The position numbers were made by a program, and so were the translations under genes. DNA of 64,000 nucleotides, from assembly GCF_002563895.1 (NCBI RefSeq), contig NZ_PDJB01000001.1:5873501-5937500 (forward strand), given 5' to 3'. The notes beneath the pieces were generated by a model. That model made no database searches. It was given only the letters and a program-made list of their open reading frames with translations, and was not told the DNA's origin. The DNA is from Pseudomonas lurida (GTDB taxonomy: Bacteria > Pseudomonadota > Gammaproteobacteria > Pseudomonadales > Pseudomonadaceae). Below are positions 36,957 through 47,671 of this stretch, one piece after another (position 1 is the first letter of the stretch; each line of letters begins with the position of its first letter).

Positions 36957-38552
36957 ATGCCCGTACCCGACCTGTTCCGCGATGGCATGGCCCGTGGCTG
37001 GAAAACCCACAATGGCGCCGCCCTCGACAACGACCTGACCCTGGAAGCCGACGTCGTGATCATCGGCAGCGGCGCCGGTGGCGGCACCACCGCCGAAATC
37101 CTCAGCGCAGCAGGCTACAAAGTGCTCCTGATCGAAGAAGGCCCGCTCAAGACCAGCAGCGATTTCAAGCTGCTCGAAGACGAGGCCTACACCAGCCTGT
37201 ACCAGGAGGGCATCGGCCGCATGAGCAAGGATGGCGCGATCACCATCCTGCAGGGCCGGGCAGTAGGCGGCACCACGCTGATCAACTGGACGTCGAGCTT
37301 TCGTACCCCCGACGCCACGCTCGCCCACTGGGCCAGCGAATACGCCGTGAAGGGCCACAGCAGCGCCGAGATGGCGCCCTGGTTTGAACAGATGGAGCAG
37401 CGCCTGGGCATCGCACCCTGGGCCATGCCGCCCAACCCCAACAACGATGTCATCCGCAAAGGCTGCGAAAAGCTTGGTTACAGCTGGCATGTGATCCCAC
37501 GCAATGTGCGCGGCTGTTTCAACCTGGGCTATTGCGGCATGGGCTGCCCAGTCAATGCCAAGCAGTCGATGCTGGTGACGACGATTCCGTCCACCCTTGA
37601 AAAGGGCGGCGAACTGCTCTACCTGGCACGCGCCGAACGCCTCATCTACAGCGGCGACACCATCAGCAGCCTGGAATGCGTGGCCATGGACACCCTGTGC
37701 GTGGCGCCGACCGGACGCAAGATCACCGTAAAAGCCAAGCATTACGTGCTCTCGGGCGGCGGCATCAACAGCCCGGCGCTGCTGATGCGCTCCGACGCTC
37801 CCGACCCGCATTCGCGGCTGGGCAAACGCACCTTCCTGCACCTGGTGAATTTCTCCGCCGGGTTGTTCGACGAGGTGATCAACCCGTTCTACGGCGCGCC
37901 GCAATCGATCTATTCCGACCATTTCCAATGGCAGGACGGCACCACCGGGAAAATGTCCTACAAACTGGAGGCGCCACCCCTGCACCCCGCGTTGGCCAGC
38001 ACATTGTTAGGCGGCTACGGTACCCAGAACGCCCTGGACATGAGCCAATTGCCGAACACCCACGCGATGCTCGCCCTCCTGCGTGACGGCTTCCACCCCG
38101 ACAGCCCGGGCGGCAGCGTGGAGTTACGCGGCGATGGCACGCCGGTGCTCGACTATCAGGTGTCGGACTACGCCTGGGATGGCTTGCGCCGTGCGTTCCA
38201 CAGCATGGCCGAGATCCAGTTCGCGGCCGGCGCCAAGTCGGTCAAGCCGCTGCATCATGATGCGCGCTACGTCAAAACCCTGGGCGAAGCCCGCACCATG
38301 ATCGAAGGTTTGAACCTGGAACTGCACCGCACCTGCCTGGGCAGCGCCCATGTGATGGGCGGTTGTGCCATGGGTGAAGACCCGAGAAACGCAGTAGCCG
38401 ACAGCCTCGGTCGCCACCACCAGTTGCGCAACCTGTCGATCCACGATGGCTCGCTATTCCCCACCAGCATTGGGGCCAATCCACAATTATCGGTGTACGG
38501 CTTGACCGCCCAACTGGCGACAGCGTTGGGCGAACGTCTGAAAACAGCGTGA
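36957..38552 (+). CDS. GMC-family FAD alcohol dehydrogenase/oxidase with CX5CX3C cysteine motif
   Basis: 531 aa. FAD motif VVIIGSGAGGGTTAEIL at residues 33-49; VGGTTLINWT is the GMC signature region; the C-terminal active site has SAHVMGGCAMG and GANPQLSVYGL. C187, C193 and C197 form CX5CX3C followed by Pro, the same spacing as the [3Fe-4S] cysteines described for bacterial FAD-glucose dehydrogenase. It has no signal peptide, consistent with export by the Tat lipoprotein partner. Substrate unknown; an alcohol whose aldehyde feeds the upstream ALDH is the natural guess. Confidence 0.85.
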   Translation: MPVPDLFRDGMARGWKTHNGAALDNDLTLEADVVIIGSGAGGGTTAEILSAAGYKVLLIEEGPLKTSSDFKLLEDEAYTSLYQEGIGRMSKDGAITILQGRAVGGTTLINWTSSFRTPDATLAHWASEYAVKGHSSAEMAPWFEQMEQRLGIAPWAMPPNPNNDVIRKGCEKLGYSWHVIPRNVRGCFNLGYCGMGCPVNAKQSMLVTTIPSTLEKGGELLYLARAERLIYSGDTISSLECVAMDTLCVAPTGRKITVKAKHYVLSGGGINSPALLMRSDAPDPHSRLGKRTFLHLVNFSAGLFDEVINPFYGAPQSIYSDHFQWQDGTTGKMSYKLEAPPLHPALASTLLGGYGTQNALDMSQLPNTHAMLALLRDGFHPDSPGGSVELRGDGTPVLDYQVSDYAWDGLRRAFHSMAEIQFAAGAKSVKPLHHDARYVKTLGEARTMIEGLNLELHRTCLGSAHVMGGCAMGEDPRNAVADSLGRHHQLRNLSIHDGSLFPTSIGANPQLSVYGLTAQLATALGERLKTA

Positions 38553-38597
38553 AAAAACACGGTATTCGTGCTGTCTATAGTGCTTTCTTCTGCATAA

Positions 38598-39146
<549 letters not shown>

Positions 39147-39170
39147 TCTGGCTGGACGGGGTCGTTATGA

Positions 39171-39563
<393 letters not shown>

Positions 39564-39570
39564 GGGCCTT

Positions 39571-39636
39571 ATCGCAGGCAAGCCCGCTCCCACACTGCAC
39601 AGATCAAAAGGTGGGAGCGGGCTTGCTCGCGATGGC
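39571..39636. repeat. REP hairpin between convergent ferredoxin and mutM
   Basis: GCAAGCCCGCTCCCAC (39578-39593) and GTGGGAGCGGGCTTGC (39611-39626) are exact reverse complements with a 17-nt loop. Orientation is inverted compared with most copies in the window. Confidence 0.9.
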
Positions 39637-39657
39637 GGCATCAACCATCACACAGAA

Positions 39658-40470
39658 TCAGCGCTGGCACTTGGGGCAAAACACACTCGCCCGCTGCCCC
39701 AGCACCACATTGCGCAACTCGGTCCCGCAGACCTTGCACGCCTCGCCTCCACGGCCATAGACGAACAGTTCCTGCTGGAAATACCCCGGCTGCCCGTCGC
39801 CGCCGATAAAGTCCCGTAATGTGGTACCGCCGCGCTCGATGGCGGCGGCCAGCACACGCTTGATCTCGATCGCCAGCTTCAGGTAGCGCCCGCGCGAAAT
39901 GCCGCCAGCGGCCCGACGCGGATCAATCCCCGCCGCAAACAGCGCTTCCGTCGCGTAGATATTGCCCACGCCCACCACCACCGCGTTGTCCATGATGAAT
40001 GGCTTCACCGCCATCGATTTGCCGCGGGACAGCTGGAACAGGCGCTCGCCGTCAAACAGATCGGTCAGCGGCTCCGGCCCGAGGCGGATCAGCAGTTCGT
40101 GGTTGTACGGGTCCTGGCTCCAGAGCATGGCGCCGAAACGGCGCGGGTCGGTGTAGCGCAGGGCCAGGCCGGATTCAAGTTCGATGTCCACGTGTTCATG
40201 CTTGGCCGCTGGCATGCCTATTTCCACCAGGCGCAGGTTGCCCGACATGCCCAGGTGGCTGATCAAGGTGCCCACTTCGGCATTGATCAACAGGTACTTG
40301 GCTCGCCGCTCCACCCGCACGATACGCTGCCCGGACAGGCGCACATCGAGGTCTTCCGGGATCGGCCAGCGCAGGCGCCGCTCACGCACCACTACGCGGC
40401 TGACCCGCTGGCCTTCCAGGTGCGGCGCAATCCCGCGCCGGGTGGTTTCGACTTCTGGTAACTCGGGCAT
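39658..40470 (-). CDS. mutM: Formamidopyrimidine-DNA glycosylase
   Basis: 270 aa. The catalytic N-terminus [13 protein letters not shown] (Pro2, Glu3) and the C-terminal zinc finger CKVCGTEL...FCPKC are complete, as is the H2TH region [16 protein letters not shown]. Removes 8-oxoguanine. The next gene on the strand is the HDOD protein, 21 bp upstream. Confidence 0.97.
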   Translation of the reverse strand: MPELPEVETTRRGIAPHLEGQRVSRVVVRERRLRWPIPEDLDVRLSGQRIVRVERRAKYLLINAEVGTLISHLGMSGNLRLVEIGMPAAKHEHVDIELESGLALRYTDPRRFGAMLWSQDPYNHELLIRLGPEPLTDLFDGERLFQLSRGKSMAVKPFIMDNAVVVGVGNIYATEALFAAGIDPRRAAGGISRGRYLKLAIEIKRVLAAAIERGGTTLRDFIGGDGQPGYFQQELFVYGRGGEACKVCGTELRNVVLGQRASVFCPKCQR

Positions 40471-40491
40471 GTTTACCTCTTGAAGGAAGGA

Positions 40492-41358
40492 TCAGTGGGC
40501 GCCCAACTCGCGAATCGACAGCTTCAGACTCTCGAAGTCGTAGTCCGACAGCCCTACGTAGTCCAGCACCAGGTGGCCAATAGCATTCCACTCGTAATCC
40601 GCTGCCTGGTTGCCCAGCACGCGGTAGGACGAGCAGATGTGCTCGGCCATTTTCAGGATCGCCAGCAGGTTCTTGAGTGCCGGGTTGCGCGTCGACTCAT
40701 CACTGAAAATCGCCAGGGCGTTATGGTGGTTGGCAATAGCATCGGTCACATGCTCCGGCAGGCGCCAGGACTTGGCCGTGTAGTAGCCAACGACCGCATG
40801 GTTAGTGTTGAACGCGTTGTTCTCGGTGTCGACCACGCGGCAGTCGGGGCCGGCATTGGCATAGGCCTGCTCGAGCACCGACATGTAGTTGGGGAAGCGC
40901 TTGAGCATCAGCGGCACGCCACAGTCATGGAACAGCCCCAGCGCGTAGGCTTCGTCCACCGCCTGGGAGCCCGTGCGCTTGGCAAGCGTAAGGCACGTCA
41001 TGGCCACATCCTGGGCGGTGTCCCAGAAGCGGTTGAGCGTGACGATGGTGTCATCACTCATCTCGCCCTTGATCGACAGTGCGTTGATCAGGTTGATGAT
41101 CGAACGGCTGCCCAGCAGGTTCACCGCGCGCTGGATCGAGGCGATCTTGTTGCTTAGCCCGTAATACGACGAGTTGACGATCTTCAGCAACGCACCGGAC
41201 AGGCCCGGGTCCTGGGAGATCAGACGCGCGATCACCTCGAGGTCCGGGTCGGGCATGTATTGCTCCATCTGCAAATCCACCATGATTTGCGGCTGGGGCG
41301 GCACGCTGATGCCTTGCAGGGCCTGTTGGATCTGTTCGGCGGAAAGCTCTTGGGACAT
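40492..41358 (-). CDS. HDOD domain protein
   Basis: 288 aa. The HDOD region spans about residues 20-220: VIARLISQDPGLSGALLKIVNSSYYGL, AVNLLGSRSIINLI, and a partial HD set (LGLFHDCGVPLMLKRF, NHAVVGYYTAKSWRLP, AIANHHNAL). HDOD proteins act in signalling and regulation, usually without hydrolysis. Just upstream of mutM on the same strand, and divergent from rlmI. Confidence 0.88.
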   Translation of the reverse strand: MSQELSAEQIQQALQGISVPPQPQIMVDLQMEQYMPDPDLEVIARLISQDPGLSGALLKIVNSSYYGLSNKIASIQRAVNLLGSRSIINLINALSIKGEMSDDTIVTLNRFWDTAQDVAMTCLTLAKRTGSQAVDEAYALGLFHDCGVPLMLKRFPNYMSVLEQAYANAGPDCRVVDTENNAFNTNHAVVGYYTAKSWRLPEHVTDAIANHHNALAIFSDESTRNPALKNLLAILKMAEHICSSYRVLGNQAADYEWNAIGHLVLDYVGLSDYDFESLKLSIRELGAH

Positions 41359-41442
41359 AAGTACACACTCTGGGCTAGGGGGCGATTCTAACCTCTATAG
41401 GAACCTGACCGACACCTCAAAACCCGATTGGAACCGGACCAA

Positions 41443-41531
41443 ATGTGGGAGCTGGCTGGCCTGCAACCACATCACCGCCGTACGTCAGATACACCGCGCC
41501 GCCCGCATCGCAGGCAAGCCGGCGCCCACAT
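41443..41531. repeat. REP doublet in the HDOD / rlmI divergent region
   Basis: ATGTGGGAGCTGGCTGGCCTGC faces GCATCGCAGGCAAGCCGGCGCCCACAT across a 40-bp core. The only divergent gap in the window that carries a REP element. Confidence 0.85.
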
Positions 41532-41549
41532 GAACCCGTGCGCAAAGGG

Positions 41550-41555
41550 TATACT
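41550..41555 (+). promoter_or_regulatory. Possible -10 box of rlmI
   Basis: TATACT lies 26 bp before the rlmI ATG, directly after the REP element. No convincing -35 was seen. Confidence 0.3.
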
Positions 41556-41581
41556 CCCGCTCTTTTTTCCGGAGCGACGTC

Positions 41582-42778
41582 ATGTCCCTGCCAAGCCTGC
41601 GTCTCAAAGCCAACGCCGATCGTCGTTTGCGCAACGGCCACCTGTGGGTCTACAGCAACGAAATCGATGTGGCCGCCACCCCACTCCACGGCTTCCAGGC
41701 GGGCGACCAGGCCATCCTCGAAGCGGCCGGCGGCAAGACCCTGGGCATCGTGGCCATGAGCCCGAACAACCTGATCTGCGCCCGCCTGCTGTCGCGCGAC
41801 ATCAAGTTGCCGCTGGACAAGTCGCTGCTGGTGCACCGCCTCAACGTCGCCCTGTCCCTGCGCGACCGCCTGTTCGACAAGCCGTTCTACCGCCTGGTCT
41901 ACGGCGATTCCGACCTGCTGCCAGGCCTGGTCGTCGACCGTTTCGGCGACATCCTGGTGGTGCAGATCGCCTCGGCGACCATGGAAGCCCATAAAGAAGA
42001 CGTGATCGCCGCCCTGACCCAAGTGCTCAAGCCAAGCGGGATCCTGTTCAAGAACGACTCCGCCGCGCGCGATGCCGAAGGCCTCAACCGCTACGTCGAA
42101 ACCGTGTTCGGCCTGGTGCCGGAGTGGGTCGCGCTGGAAGAAAACGGCGTGAAGTTCGAAGCCCCGGTGATCCAGGGCCAGAAGACCGGCTGGTTCTACG
42201 ACCACCGCATGAACCGCGCCCGCCTGGCCCCGTATGCCAAAGGCAAGCGCGTACTCGACCTGTACAGCTACATCGGCGGCTGGGGTGTGCAAGCCGCAGC
42301 CTTCGGCGCCAGTGAAGTGTTCTGCGTCGACGCCTCCGCCTTCGCCCTCGACGGCGTGGAGCGCAACGCCGCGCTGAACGGCTTTGCCGAAAAAATGACC
42401 TGCATCGAAGGCGACGTGTTCGAAGCCCTCAAAGAGCTGAAAGCCAGTGAAGAGCGCTTCGACGTGATCGTCGCCGACCCACCGGCCTTCATCAAACGCA
42501 AGAAAGACATGAAGAATGGCGAAGGCGCCTACCGCCGCCTCAACGAGCAAGCCATGCGCCTGCTCAGCAAGGATGGCATCCTGGTCAGCGCCTCGTGCTC
42601 CATGCACTTGCCGGAAGATGACCTGCAAAACATCCTGCTGACCAGCGCTCGCCACCTGGACCGCAATATCCAGATGCTGGAGCGTGGTGGCCAGGGTCCG
42701 GACCATCCGGTGCACCCGGCGATTGCCGAAACCCGGTATATCAAGAGCATTACGTGCCGATTGTTGCCGAATAGCTAA
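41582..42778 (+). CDS. rlmI: 23S rRNA (cytosine1962-C5)-methyltransferase
   Basis: 398 aa. An N-terminal PUA domain (HLWVYSNEIDV, GIVAMSPNNLICARLLS) precedes a Rossmann methyltransferase with GWFYDHRMNRARLAPYAKGKRVLDLYSYIGGWG, VIVADPPAFIKRKKD and VSASCSMHL. The family methylates C1962 of 23S rRNA. Monocistronic, bounded by a hairpin downstream. Confidence 0.94.
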   Translation: MSLPSLRLKANADRRLRNGHLWVYSNEIDVAATPLHGFQAGDQAILEAAGGKTLGIVAMSPNNLICARLLSRDIKLPLDKSLLVHRLNVALSLRDRLFDKPFYRLVYGDSDLLPGLVVDRFGDILVVQIASATMEAHKEDVIAALTQVLKPSGILFKNDSAARDAEGLNRYVETVFGLVPEWVALEENGVKFEAPVIQGQKTGWFYDHRMNRARLAPYAKGKRVLDLYSYIGGWGVQAAAFGASEVFCVDASAFALDGVERNAALNGFAEKMTCIEGDVFEALKELKASEERFDVIVADPPAFIKRKKDMKNGEGAYRRLNEQAMRLLSKDGILVSASCSMHLPEDDLQNILLTSARHLDRNIQMLERGGQGPDHPVHPAIAETRYIKSITCRLLPNS

Positions 42779-42812
42779 GTAACACCCCGTGTTCTAATCG
42801 AACGCGGGCTAA

Positions 42813-42842
42813 ATGTGGGAGCGCGCTTGCTCGCTCCCACAT
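42813..42842 (+). terminator. REP-like hairpin terminator after rlmI
   Basis: ATGTGGGAGCG and CGCTCCCACAT are perfect 11-bp arms with an 8-nt loop, followed by CTTTT. It combines REP sequence with terminator geometry. Confidence 0.65.
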
Positions 42843-42982
42843 CTTTTGGGCGCTGCATCAGACACCTTTTCCTAGCGCAATCAGCCACATCAATCCAAGA
42901 AGTTCGTCACAGCAATTCTGGTTGAATTCCATTTTTCACAGACTAGTATCGGTTCCTGGAATTACTCCGGAAAACAAAAACA

Positions 42983-44182
42983 ATGTCTGAGTCCACCTGT
43001 TCGTCCCCTCTCAGTGGCGAGATAAAGCGCCAACAACTGTCTCGCTTCATCCTCATCACCTGCATCTCCCTGATCAGTTTTTTCCCGATCAATATCCTGC
43101 TGCCCTCCTTTCCCGCCCTGGCTGAAAGGTTCGATACGCCCACCGCCGAGGTCGCGCTGTCCATCAGCCTGTTCACCCTGGTCTTTTCCATTTCCCAACT
43201 GATCACCGGCCCACTGTCGGATAAATGGGGGCGCAAGGAAGTCCTGCTCGGCTGCATCACGCTGTCGATCCTGGGCGCTATCGGTTGTGCACTGGCGACG
43301 GACTACCTCGCCTTTCTGCTGTTTCGAGGCGTCCAGGCCATGGGTTGCGGGTTCTTTGTACTGGGCCACGCGCTGGTGGAAGACCTGTTCGACGAGCAAG
43401 ACCGCGCTCGAGTGCGCCTTTATTACATGACACTGAGCGGCTCATTCGTCGCGCTGTCACCGTTGATCGGCTCCTGGCTGCAAACCACGTTCGACTGGCA
43501 AGGCAGCTTCTACGGCTTTGCGCTGATGGCTGCGGGCATGCTGATCCATGCGGTGTGCATACTGCCTTCCAAGTCCGCCAGCCCGCACCGTGAGCTGGTG
43601 TCCATCCTCGGCACGCTCAAGGCTGTCGCCCGCAACCGCGACTTCATACGCCACTGGTGGATCGCCGCGCTGGTGTTCGCCTGTTACTTCGCCTTGATCA
43701 GCGTGACGCCGTTGATTTTCATGGATGCGCTAAAGCTCTCCGAATATCAGTACGCGCTGGTGCTGATGGTGTATGGCATGGCCTATCTACTGGGCGGTGT
43801 GGCGGCCTCGTACCTGCAAAAGCGGATTTCGCTGTCCAGGCAGATCAATATCGGACTGGGACTGTTGTGCGTCGCTGGTGTGCTGTTAACGCTGATCGTC
43901 AGCCTGGACGCCATCACCACTGTGACGTTGCTCATGCCGATGTTGATCAGTGCACTGGCTGTGACACTGGTTCGACCGGCGGCGATTTCTGCGGCGATGC
44001 GGCTGTTCTCAAGCAGCGCGGGCACTGCCGCCTCGGCGGGCAACAGCATCATGTTCCTGACCGCTGCCTTCAGCAGTGCCGCCCTGGCACAAACCGGGTC
44101 CAACCTATTGATCACCATCGCCCTGAGCTTCATCGCCTTTAGCGTGTGGGGCTGGCTCACCAATGCCAGAACCGGACACTGA
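42983..44182 (+). CDS. Bcr/CflA-type MFS drug efflux transporter
   Basis: 399 aa with about 12 membrane helices. The Bcr/CflA N-terminal pattern FFPINILLPSFPALAERFDT and motif A GPLSDKWGRKEVLLG are clear. It probably exports a small molecule or drug; the substrate cannot be read. No obvious Shine-Dalgarno within 12 nt of the ATG (upstream is A-rich), and the gene sits alone between REP elements, suggesting it is an accessory insertion relative to the core order. Confidence 0.85.
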   Translation: MSESTCSSPLSGEIKRQQLSRFILITCISLISFFPINILLPSFPALAERFDTPTAEVALSISLFTLVFSISQLITGPLSDKWGRKEVLLGCITLSILGAIGCALATDYLAFLLFRGVQAMGCGFFVLGHALVEDLFDEQDRARVRLYYMTLSGSFVALSPLIGSWLQTTFDWQGSFYGFALMAAGMLIHAVCILPSKSASPHRELVSILGTLKAVARNRDFIRHWWIAALVFACYFALISVTPLIFMDALKLSEYQYALVLMVYGMAYLLGGVAASYLQKRISLSRQINIGLGLLCVAGVLLTLIVSLDAITTVTLLMPMLISALAVTLVRPAAISAAMRLFSSSAGTAASAGNSIMFLTAAFSSAALAQTGSNLLITIALSFIAFSVWGWLTNARTGH

Positions 44183-44486
44183 CCCATCGCTATCGTCGGC
44201 AAGCCGGCGCCTGCAGTGGGTCGTGCGCCTCCCGCATGTCCCGTAAGCGCCATCTTCACGGTTCCGGCCATTCCCTCCCGGCGCCAGCGGTGTAGAATCG
44301 ACCCTATTCATCGCCAGTCATCCCCCGGCGGGTTTATGAGCTCGAGGCCCAAGCAAGCGGCGATCCCGCGACGCGAGTGGCAACTTCCGGACACACGGCC
44401 ATTTTTCGGGTGTTCCAGACGTCAATAGAAGCTCACTTCCCCTTTAGCACCTGATTAGCACCTGATTAGCCGCCCGGAGAGCTCCA
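44183..44486 (+). other. 304-bp leader region of ilvD
   Basis: It holds a half REP element (44187-44220), a possible -10 TAGAAT at 44293-44298 with a weak -35, and a 30-codon ORF (44336-44428) beginning MSSRPKQAA with no family likeness. It also holds a direct repeat of TTAGCACCTGA (44444-44454, 44455-44465) plus a partial third copy TTAGC (44466-44470). The ribosome binding site GGAGAG precedes the ilvD ATG. No attenuator with Ile/Val/Leu codons was found in the small ORF. Confidence 0.5.
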
Positions 44487-46328
44487 ATGCCCGATTACCG
44501 CTCGAAAACATCCACCCATGGCCGCAACATGGCCGGCGCGCGCGCACTGTGGCGTGCCACGGGGATGAAAGATGACGACTTCAAGAAGCCGATCATCGCG
44601 ATTGCCAACTCATTCACCCAATTCGTACCCGGCCACGTCCACCTCAAGGACCTGGGCCAACTGGTCGCCCGCGAGATCGAACGCGCCGGCGGCGTCGCCA
44701 AGGAATTCAACACCATCGCCGTCGATGACGGCATCGCCATGGGCCATGATGGCATGCTGTATTCCCTGCCGAGCCGCGAGATCATCGCCGACTCCGTGGA
44801 GTACATGGTCAACGCCCACTGCGCCGACGCCATCGTGTGCATCTCCAACTGCGACAAGATCACCCCTGGCATGCTGATGGCCGCCCTGCGCCTCAACATC
44901 CCGGTGATCTTCGTGTCCGGCGGCCCGATGGAAGCCGGCAAGACCAAGCTCGCCTCCCACGGCCTCGACCTGGTCGACGCCATGGTCATCGCCGCCGATT
45001 CCAGCGCTTCTGACGAGAAGGTCGCGGAATACGAGCGCAGCGCATGCCCTACCTGCGGTTCGTGCTCCGGCATGTTCACCGCCAACTCGATGAACTGCCT
45101 GGTGGAAGCCCTGGGCCTGGCCTTGCCGGGCAACGGCTCGACACTGGCCACCCACAGCGACCGCGAGCAACTGTTCCTGCAGGCCGGCCGCACCATTGTC
45201 GAGTTGTGCAAGCGTTACTACACCGAGAACGATGAGTCGGTGTTGCCGCGCAACATCGCCAACTTCAAGGCGTTCGAAAACGCCATGACCCTGGACATCG
45301 CCATGGGCGGTTCCACTAACACCATCCTGCACTTGCTCGCTGCGGCCCAGGAAGCCGAGATCGATTTCGACCTGCGCGACATCGACCGCCTGTCCCGTCA
45401 CGTGCCACAACTGTGCAAGGTCGCGCCAAACATCCAGAAGTACCACATGGAAGACGTGCACCGCGCCGGTGGGATCTTCTCGATCCTCGGCTCCCTGGCC
45501 CGTGGCGGCCTGTTGCACACCGACCTGCCGACCGTGCACAGCAAGTCCATCGCTGAAGGTATCGCCAAGTGGGACATCACCCAGACTGACGACGAAGCCG
45601 TGCACACCTTCTTCAAGGCCGGTCCGGCGGGCATCCCGACCCAGACCGCCTTCAGCCAGTCGACCCGCTGGGACACCCTGGACGACGACCGTGAAAACGG
45701 CTGCATCCGCAGTGTCGAGCATGCCTACTCGCAAGAAGGCGGCCTGGCCGTGCTGTACGGCAACATCGCGCTGGATGGCTGCGTAGTGAAAACCGCCGGT
45801 GTCGACGAATCGATCCACGTATTCGAAGGCCGCGCCAAAATCTACGAAAGCCAGGACAGCTCGGTACGCGGCATCCTCGCTGACGAAGTGAAGGAAGGCG
45901 ACATCGTCATCATCCGCTACGAAGGCCCGAAAGGCGGACCGGGCATGCAGGAAATGCTGTACCCGACGTCTTACCTGAAATCCAAAGGCCTGGGCAAAGC
46001 GTGCGCCTTGCTGACCGACGGCCGCTTCTCCGGCGGCACCTCGGGCCTGTCCATCGGCCACGCTTCCCCGGAAGCCGCTGCAGGTGGCGCCATTGGCCTG
46101 GTGCAGGATGGCGACAAAGTGCTGATCGACATTCCGAACCGCTCGATCAACCTCTTGATCAGCGATGAAGAACTGGCGGCACGCCGGGTCGAGCAGGACA
46201 AGAAGGGCTGGAAGCCGGTCGAGAAGCGTCCGCGCAAAGTTACCACCGCGTTGAAAGCCTATGCCCTGCTGGCCACCAGTGCCGACAAGGGTGCTGTGCG
46301 TAACAAAGCGATGCTCGACGGCCTGTAA
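44487..46328 (+). CDS. ilvD: Dihydroxy-acid dehydratase
   Basis: 613 aa, full length. Cluster cysteines lie in [12 protein letters not shown] and [19 protein letters not shown]; the C-terminal [15 protein letters not shown] signature is present. It makes the 2-keto acid precursors of Val, Ile and Leu and is iron-sulfur dependent. A strong terminator follows. Confidence 0.98.
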   Translation: MPDYRSKTSTHGRNMAGARALWRATGMKDDDFKKPIIAIANSFTQFVPGHVHLKDLGQLVAREIERAGGVAKEFNTIAVDDGIAMGHDGMLYSLPSREIIADSVEYMVNAHCADAIVCISNCDKITPGMLMAALRLNIPVIFVSGGPMEAGKTKLASHGLDLVDAMVIAADSSASDEKVAEYERSACPTCGSCSGMFTANSMNCLVEALGLALPGNGSTLATHSDREQLFLQAGRTIVELCKRYYTENDESVLPRNIANFKAFENAMTLDIAMGGSTNTILHLLAAAQEAEIDFDLRDIDRLSRHVPQLCKVAPNIQKYHMEDVHRAGGIFSILGSLARGGLLHTDLPTVHSKSIAEGIAKWDITQTDDEAVHTFFKAGPAGIPTQTAFSQSTRWDTLDDDRENGCIRSVEHAYSQEGGLAVLYGNIALDGCVVKTAGVDESIHVFEGRAKIYESQDSSVRGILADEVKEGDIVIIRYEGPKGGPGMQEMLYPTSYLKSKGLGKACALLTDGRFSGGTSGLSIGHASPEAAAGGAIGLVQDGDKVLIDIPNRSINLLISDEELAARRVEQDKKGWKPVEKRPRKVTTALKAYALLATSADKGAVRNKAMLDGL

Positions 46329-46338
46329 GCCTCGCGCA

Positions 46339-46373
46339 AAAAAATGCCCCGCCAGGTGCGGGGCATTTTTTTG
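46339..46373 (+). terminator. Strong Rho-independent terminator after ilvD
   Basis: AAAAAAATGCCCCGC (46339-46353) and GCGGGGCATTTTTTT (46359-46373) pair completely around a 5-nt loop. A- and T-runs on both sides make it work in both directions, serving also the convergent HAD gene. Confidence 0.95.
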
Positions 46374-46407
46374 CCTCAAGAAAACCTCCAGGGCAATGAG
46401 AACCTAG

Positions 46408-46440
46408 ATGTGGGAGCGGACTCGCCCGCGATGCAGGCGA
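46408..46440. repeat. Single REP unit between ilvD and the HAD phosphatase
   Basis: ATGTGGGAGCGGACTCGCCCGCGAT is a one-sided REP copy; the second arm is not recognisable. Confidence 0.7.
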
Positions 46441-46447
46441 ATCGGTC

Positions 46448-47506
46448 TTACTGAATCTCGTCCGGCTTGACGATCACCCAATTTTTATCCGCCGTTACCG
46501 GCAACCCTTCCTTGGCCTGCGCCGCGGCATGCTTGGCGATCATGCCGTTGAGCTGGGTCATGTATTTGTCCTTGCGGTTGATCCACAGGTGGATCCCGCC
46601 CTTGGCCACGTCCACATCATGGAACAGCATGTAGCCGTCGCTGGTCGGGGTATCGCCACCGACGATCACCGGCTTTTTCCACTCGTCGATGTAGGTCAGG
46701 ATCGCCGCATGCTTGCCCGCCATCCAAGTGGCCGGGGTCCACAGGTACGGGGTCAGTTCGAGGCCGAGGTTGGCCTTCTCGTCATAGTTGCCGGCGGTGA
46801 TCTGCTTGCGCGCGGTAGTCAGTTCGCCGGTCTTGCGGTCCTTGAGCAAGGTGGTCACGCCGATGACGTTCTGGGGTTTGACGTTGTAGCCGTACTTCGG
46901 ATCGGCGGCGACCATGCGCACCAACTCCTCCGAGGCGGCGGTCATCACATACACCTCGATGCCGTTTTCCATCAGCTTGTTGTACAGCTCGGCCTGGCCG
47001 GTGAAGACCTTTGGCGGCTGCACTTCGGACTGCTTTACCACGTCGCCTTCGAAATAGCTGACGGGCACGGGCTTGCCGGAGGCCATCAGCTCATCGACCT
47101 GCACTTTGAGCTCCTTGAGGGTGAACCCCGAGAACACCTGGGCGACCCATGGGTAGCAGACCATGTCGTCCACTTCGCAGAGGCGATAGTAGTAACTGAA
47201 CAGACTTTCCTTATGGTCGGCGGTGTCTTTGAACGGCATAAGCTTGAGCGACGGATCAAGGCTGTCGCGGGTGATCAGGCCCTTGTTTTCCATGTAGGGC
47301 AGCAGGGACTCTTCGAGGTCGTAGCGGTAGCTGGTGTTGTCCATGTCGAACACCGCGTAATTACCCTTGTTGGCGTTGGCGGCGATCATTTTGTTCAGTT
47401 GCTCGGCGGCGGGAGCCGGCCAGTGTTTCAGCTCGGTGGCGGCCATGGTTTGTCCGGCAAGGCCCAGACACAGCGCGGCGGCAAACAATCTCGAAGCGAG
47501 CTTCAT
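46448..47506 (-). CDS. Secreted HAD phosphatase, phosphorylcholine phosphatase-like
   Basis: 352 aa with a signal peptide (cleavage near Ala22-Ala23). HAD motif I is D54-M-D56-N-T, motif II MTAAS, motif III/IV region includes GGDTPTSDGY. These match the DMDNT, SAA and GDTP-SD motifs described for Pseudomonas phosphorylcholine phosphatase PchP. It is likely periplasmic and may release phosphate from choline phosphate. Divergent from tcyP. Confidence 0.8.
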   Translation of the reverse strand: MKLASRLFAAALCLGLAGQTMAATELKHWPAPAAEQLNKMIAANANKGNYAVFDMDNTSYRYDLEESLLPYMENKGLITRDSLDPSLKLMPFKDTADHKESLFSYYYRLCEVDDMVCYPWVAQVFSGFTLKELKVQVDELMASGKPVPVSYFEGDVVKQSEVQPPKVFTGQAELYNKLMENGIEVYVMTAASEELVRMVAADPKYGYNVKPQNVIGVTTLLKDRKTGELTTARKQITAGNYDEKANLGLELTPYLWTPATWMAGKHAAILTYIDEWKKPVIVGGDTPTSDGYMLFHDVDVAKGGIHLWINRKDKYMTQLNGMIAKHAAAQAKEGLPVTADKNWVIVKPDEIQ

Positions 47507-47671
47507 ATGCGTTTTCTCCCTGAGTTGAAAACATCGACGCTAACAAATCCCTGTGACAGTTACCGCCCGAGCACGACCGCCTGCGTCGTGATTGCGCCAG
47601 AAGCATGCGCGTGAGCGTCAAATGCTTATTCCAAAAACGACAGTCAACATTCCATATCGGTATTAAATCAA

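Noticed and set aside
39571..39636. REP palindrome considered as a CRISPR repeat or a classical terminator
   Set aside because: Only inverted single units occur, with no regular spacers and no T run; sequence matches the REP elements elsewhere in the window.
42779..44486. MFS gene as part of a mobile element
   Set aside because: No integrase, transposase or flanking direct repeats; only REP-type palindromes, which are common at other junctions.
44610..46379. A 589-codon minus-strand frame opposite ilvD
   Set aside because: The plus strand carries the full dehydratase with cluster cysteines and signatures; the antisense frame has no recognisable domain.
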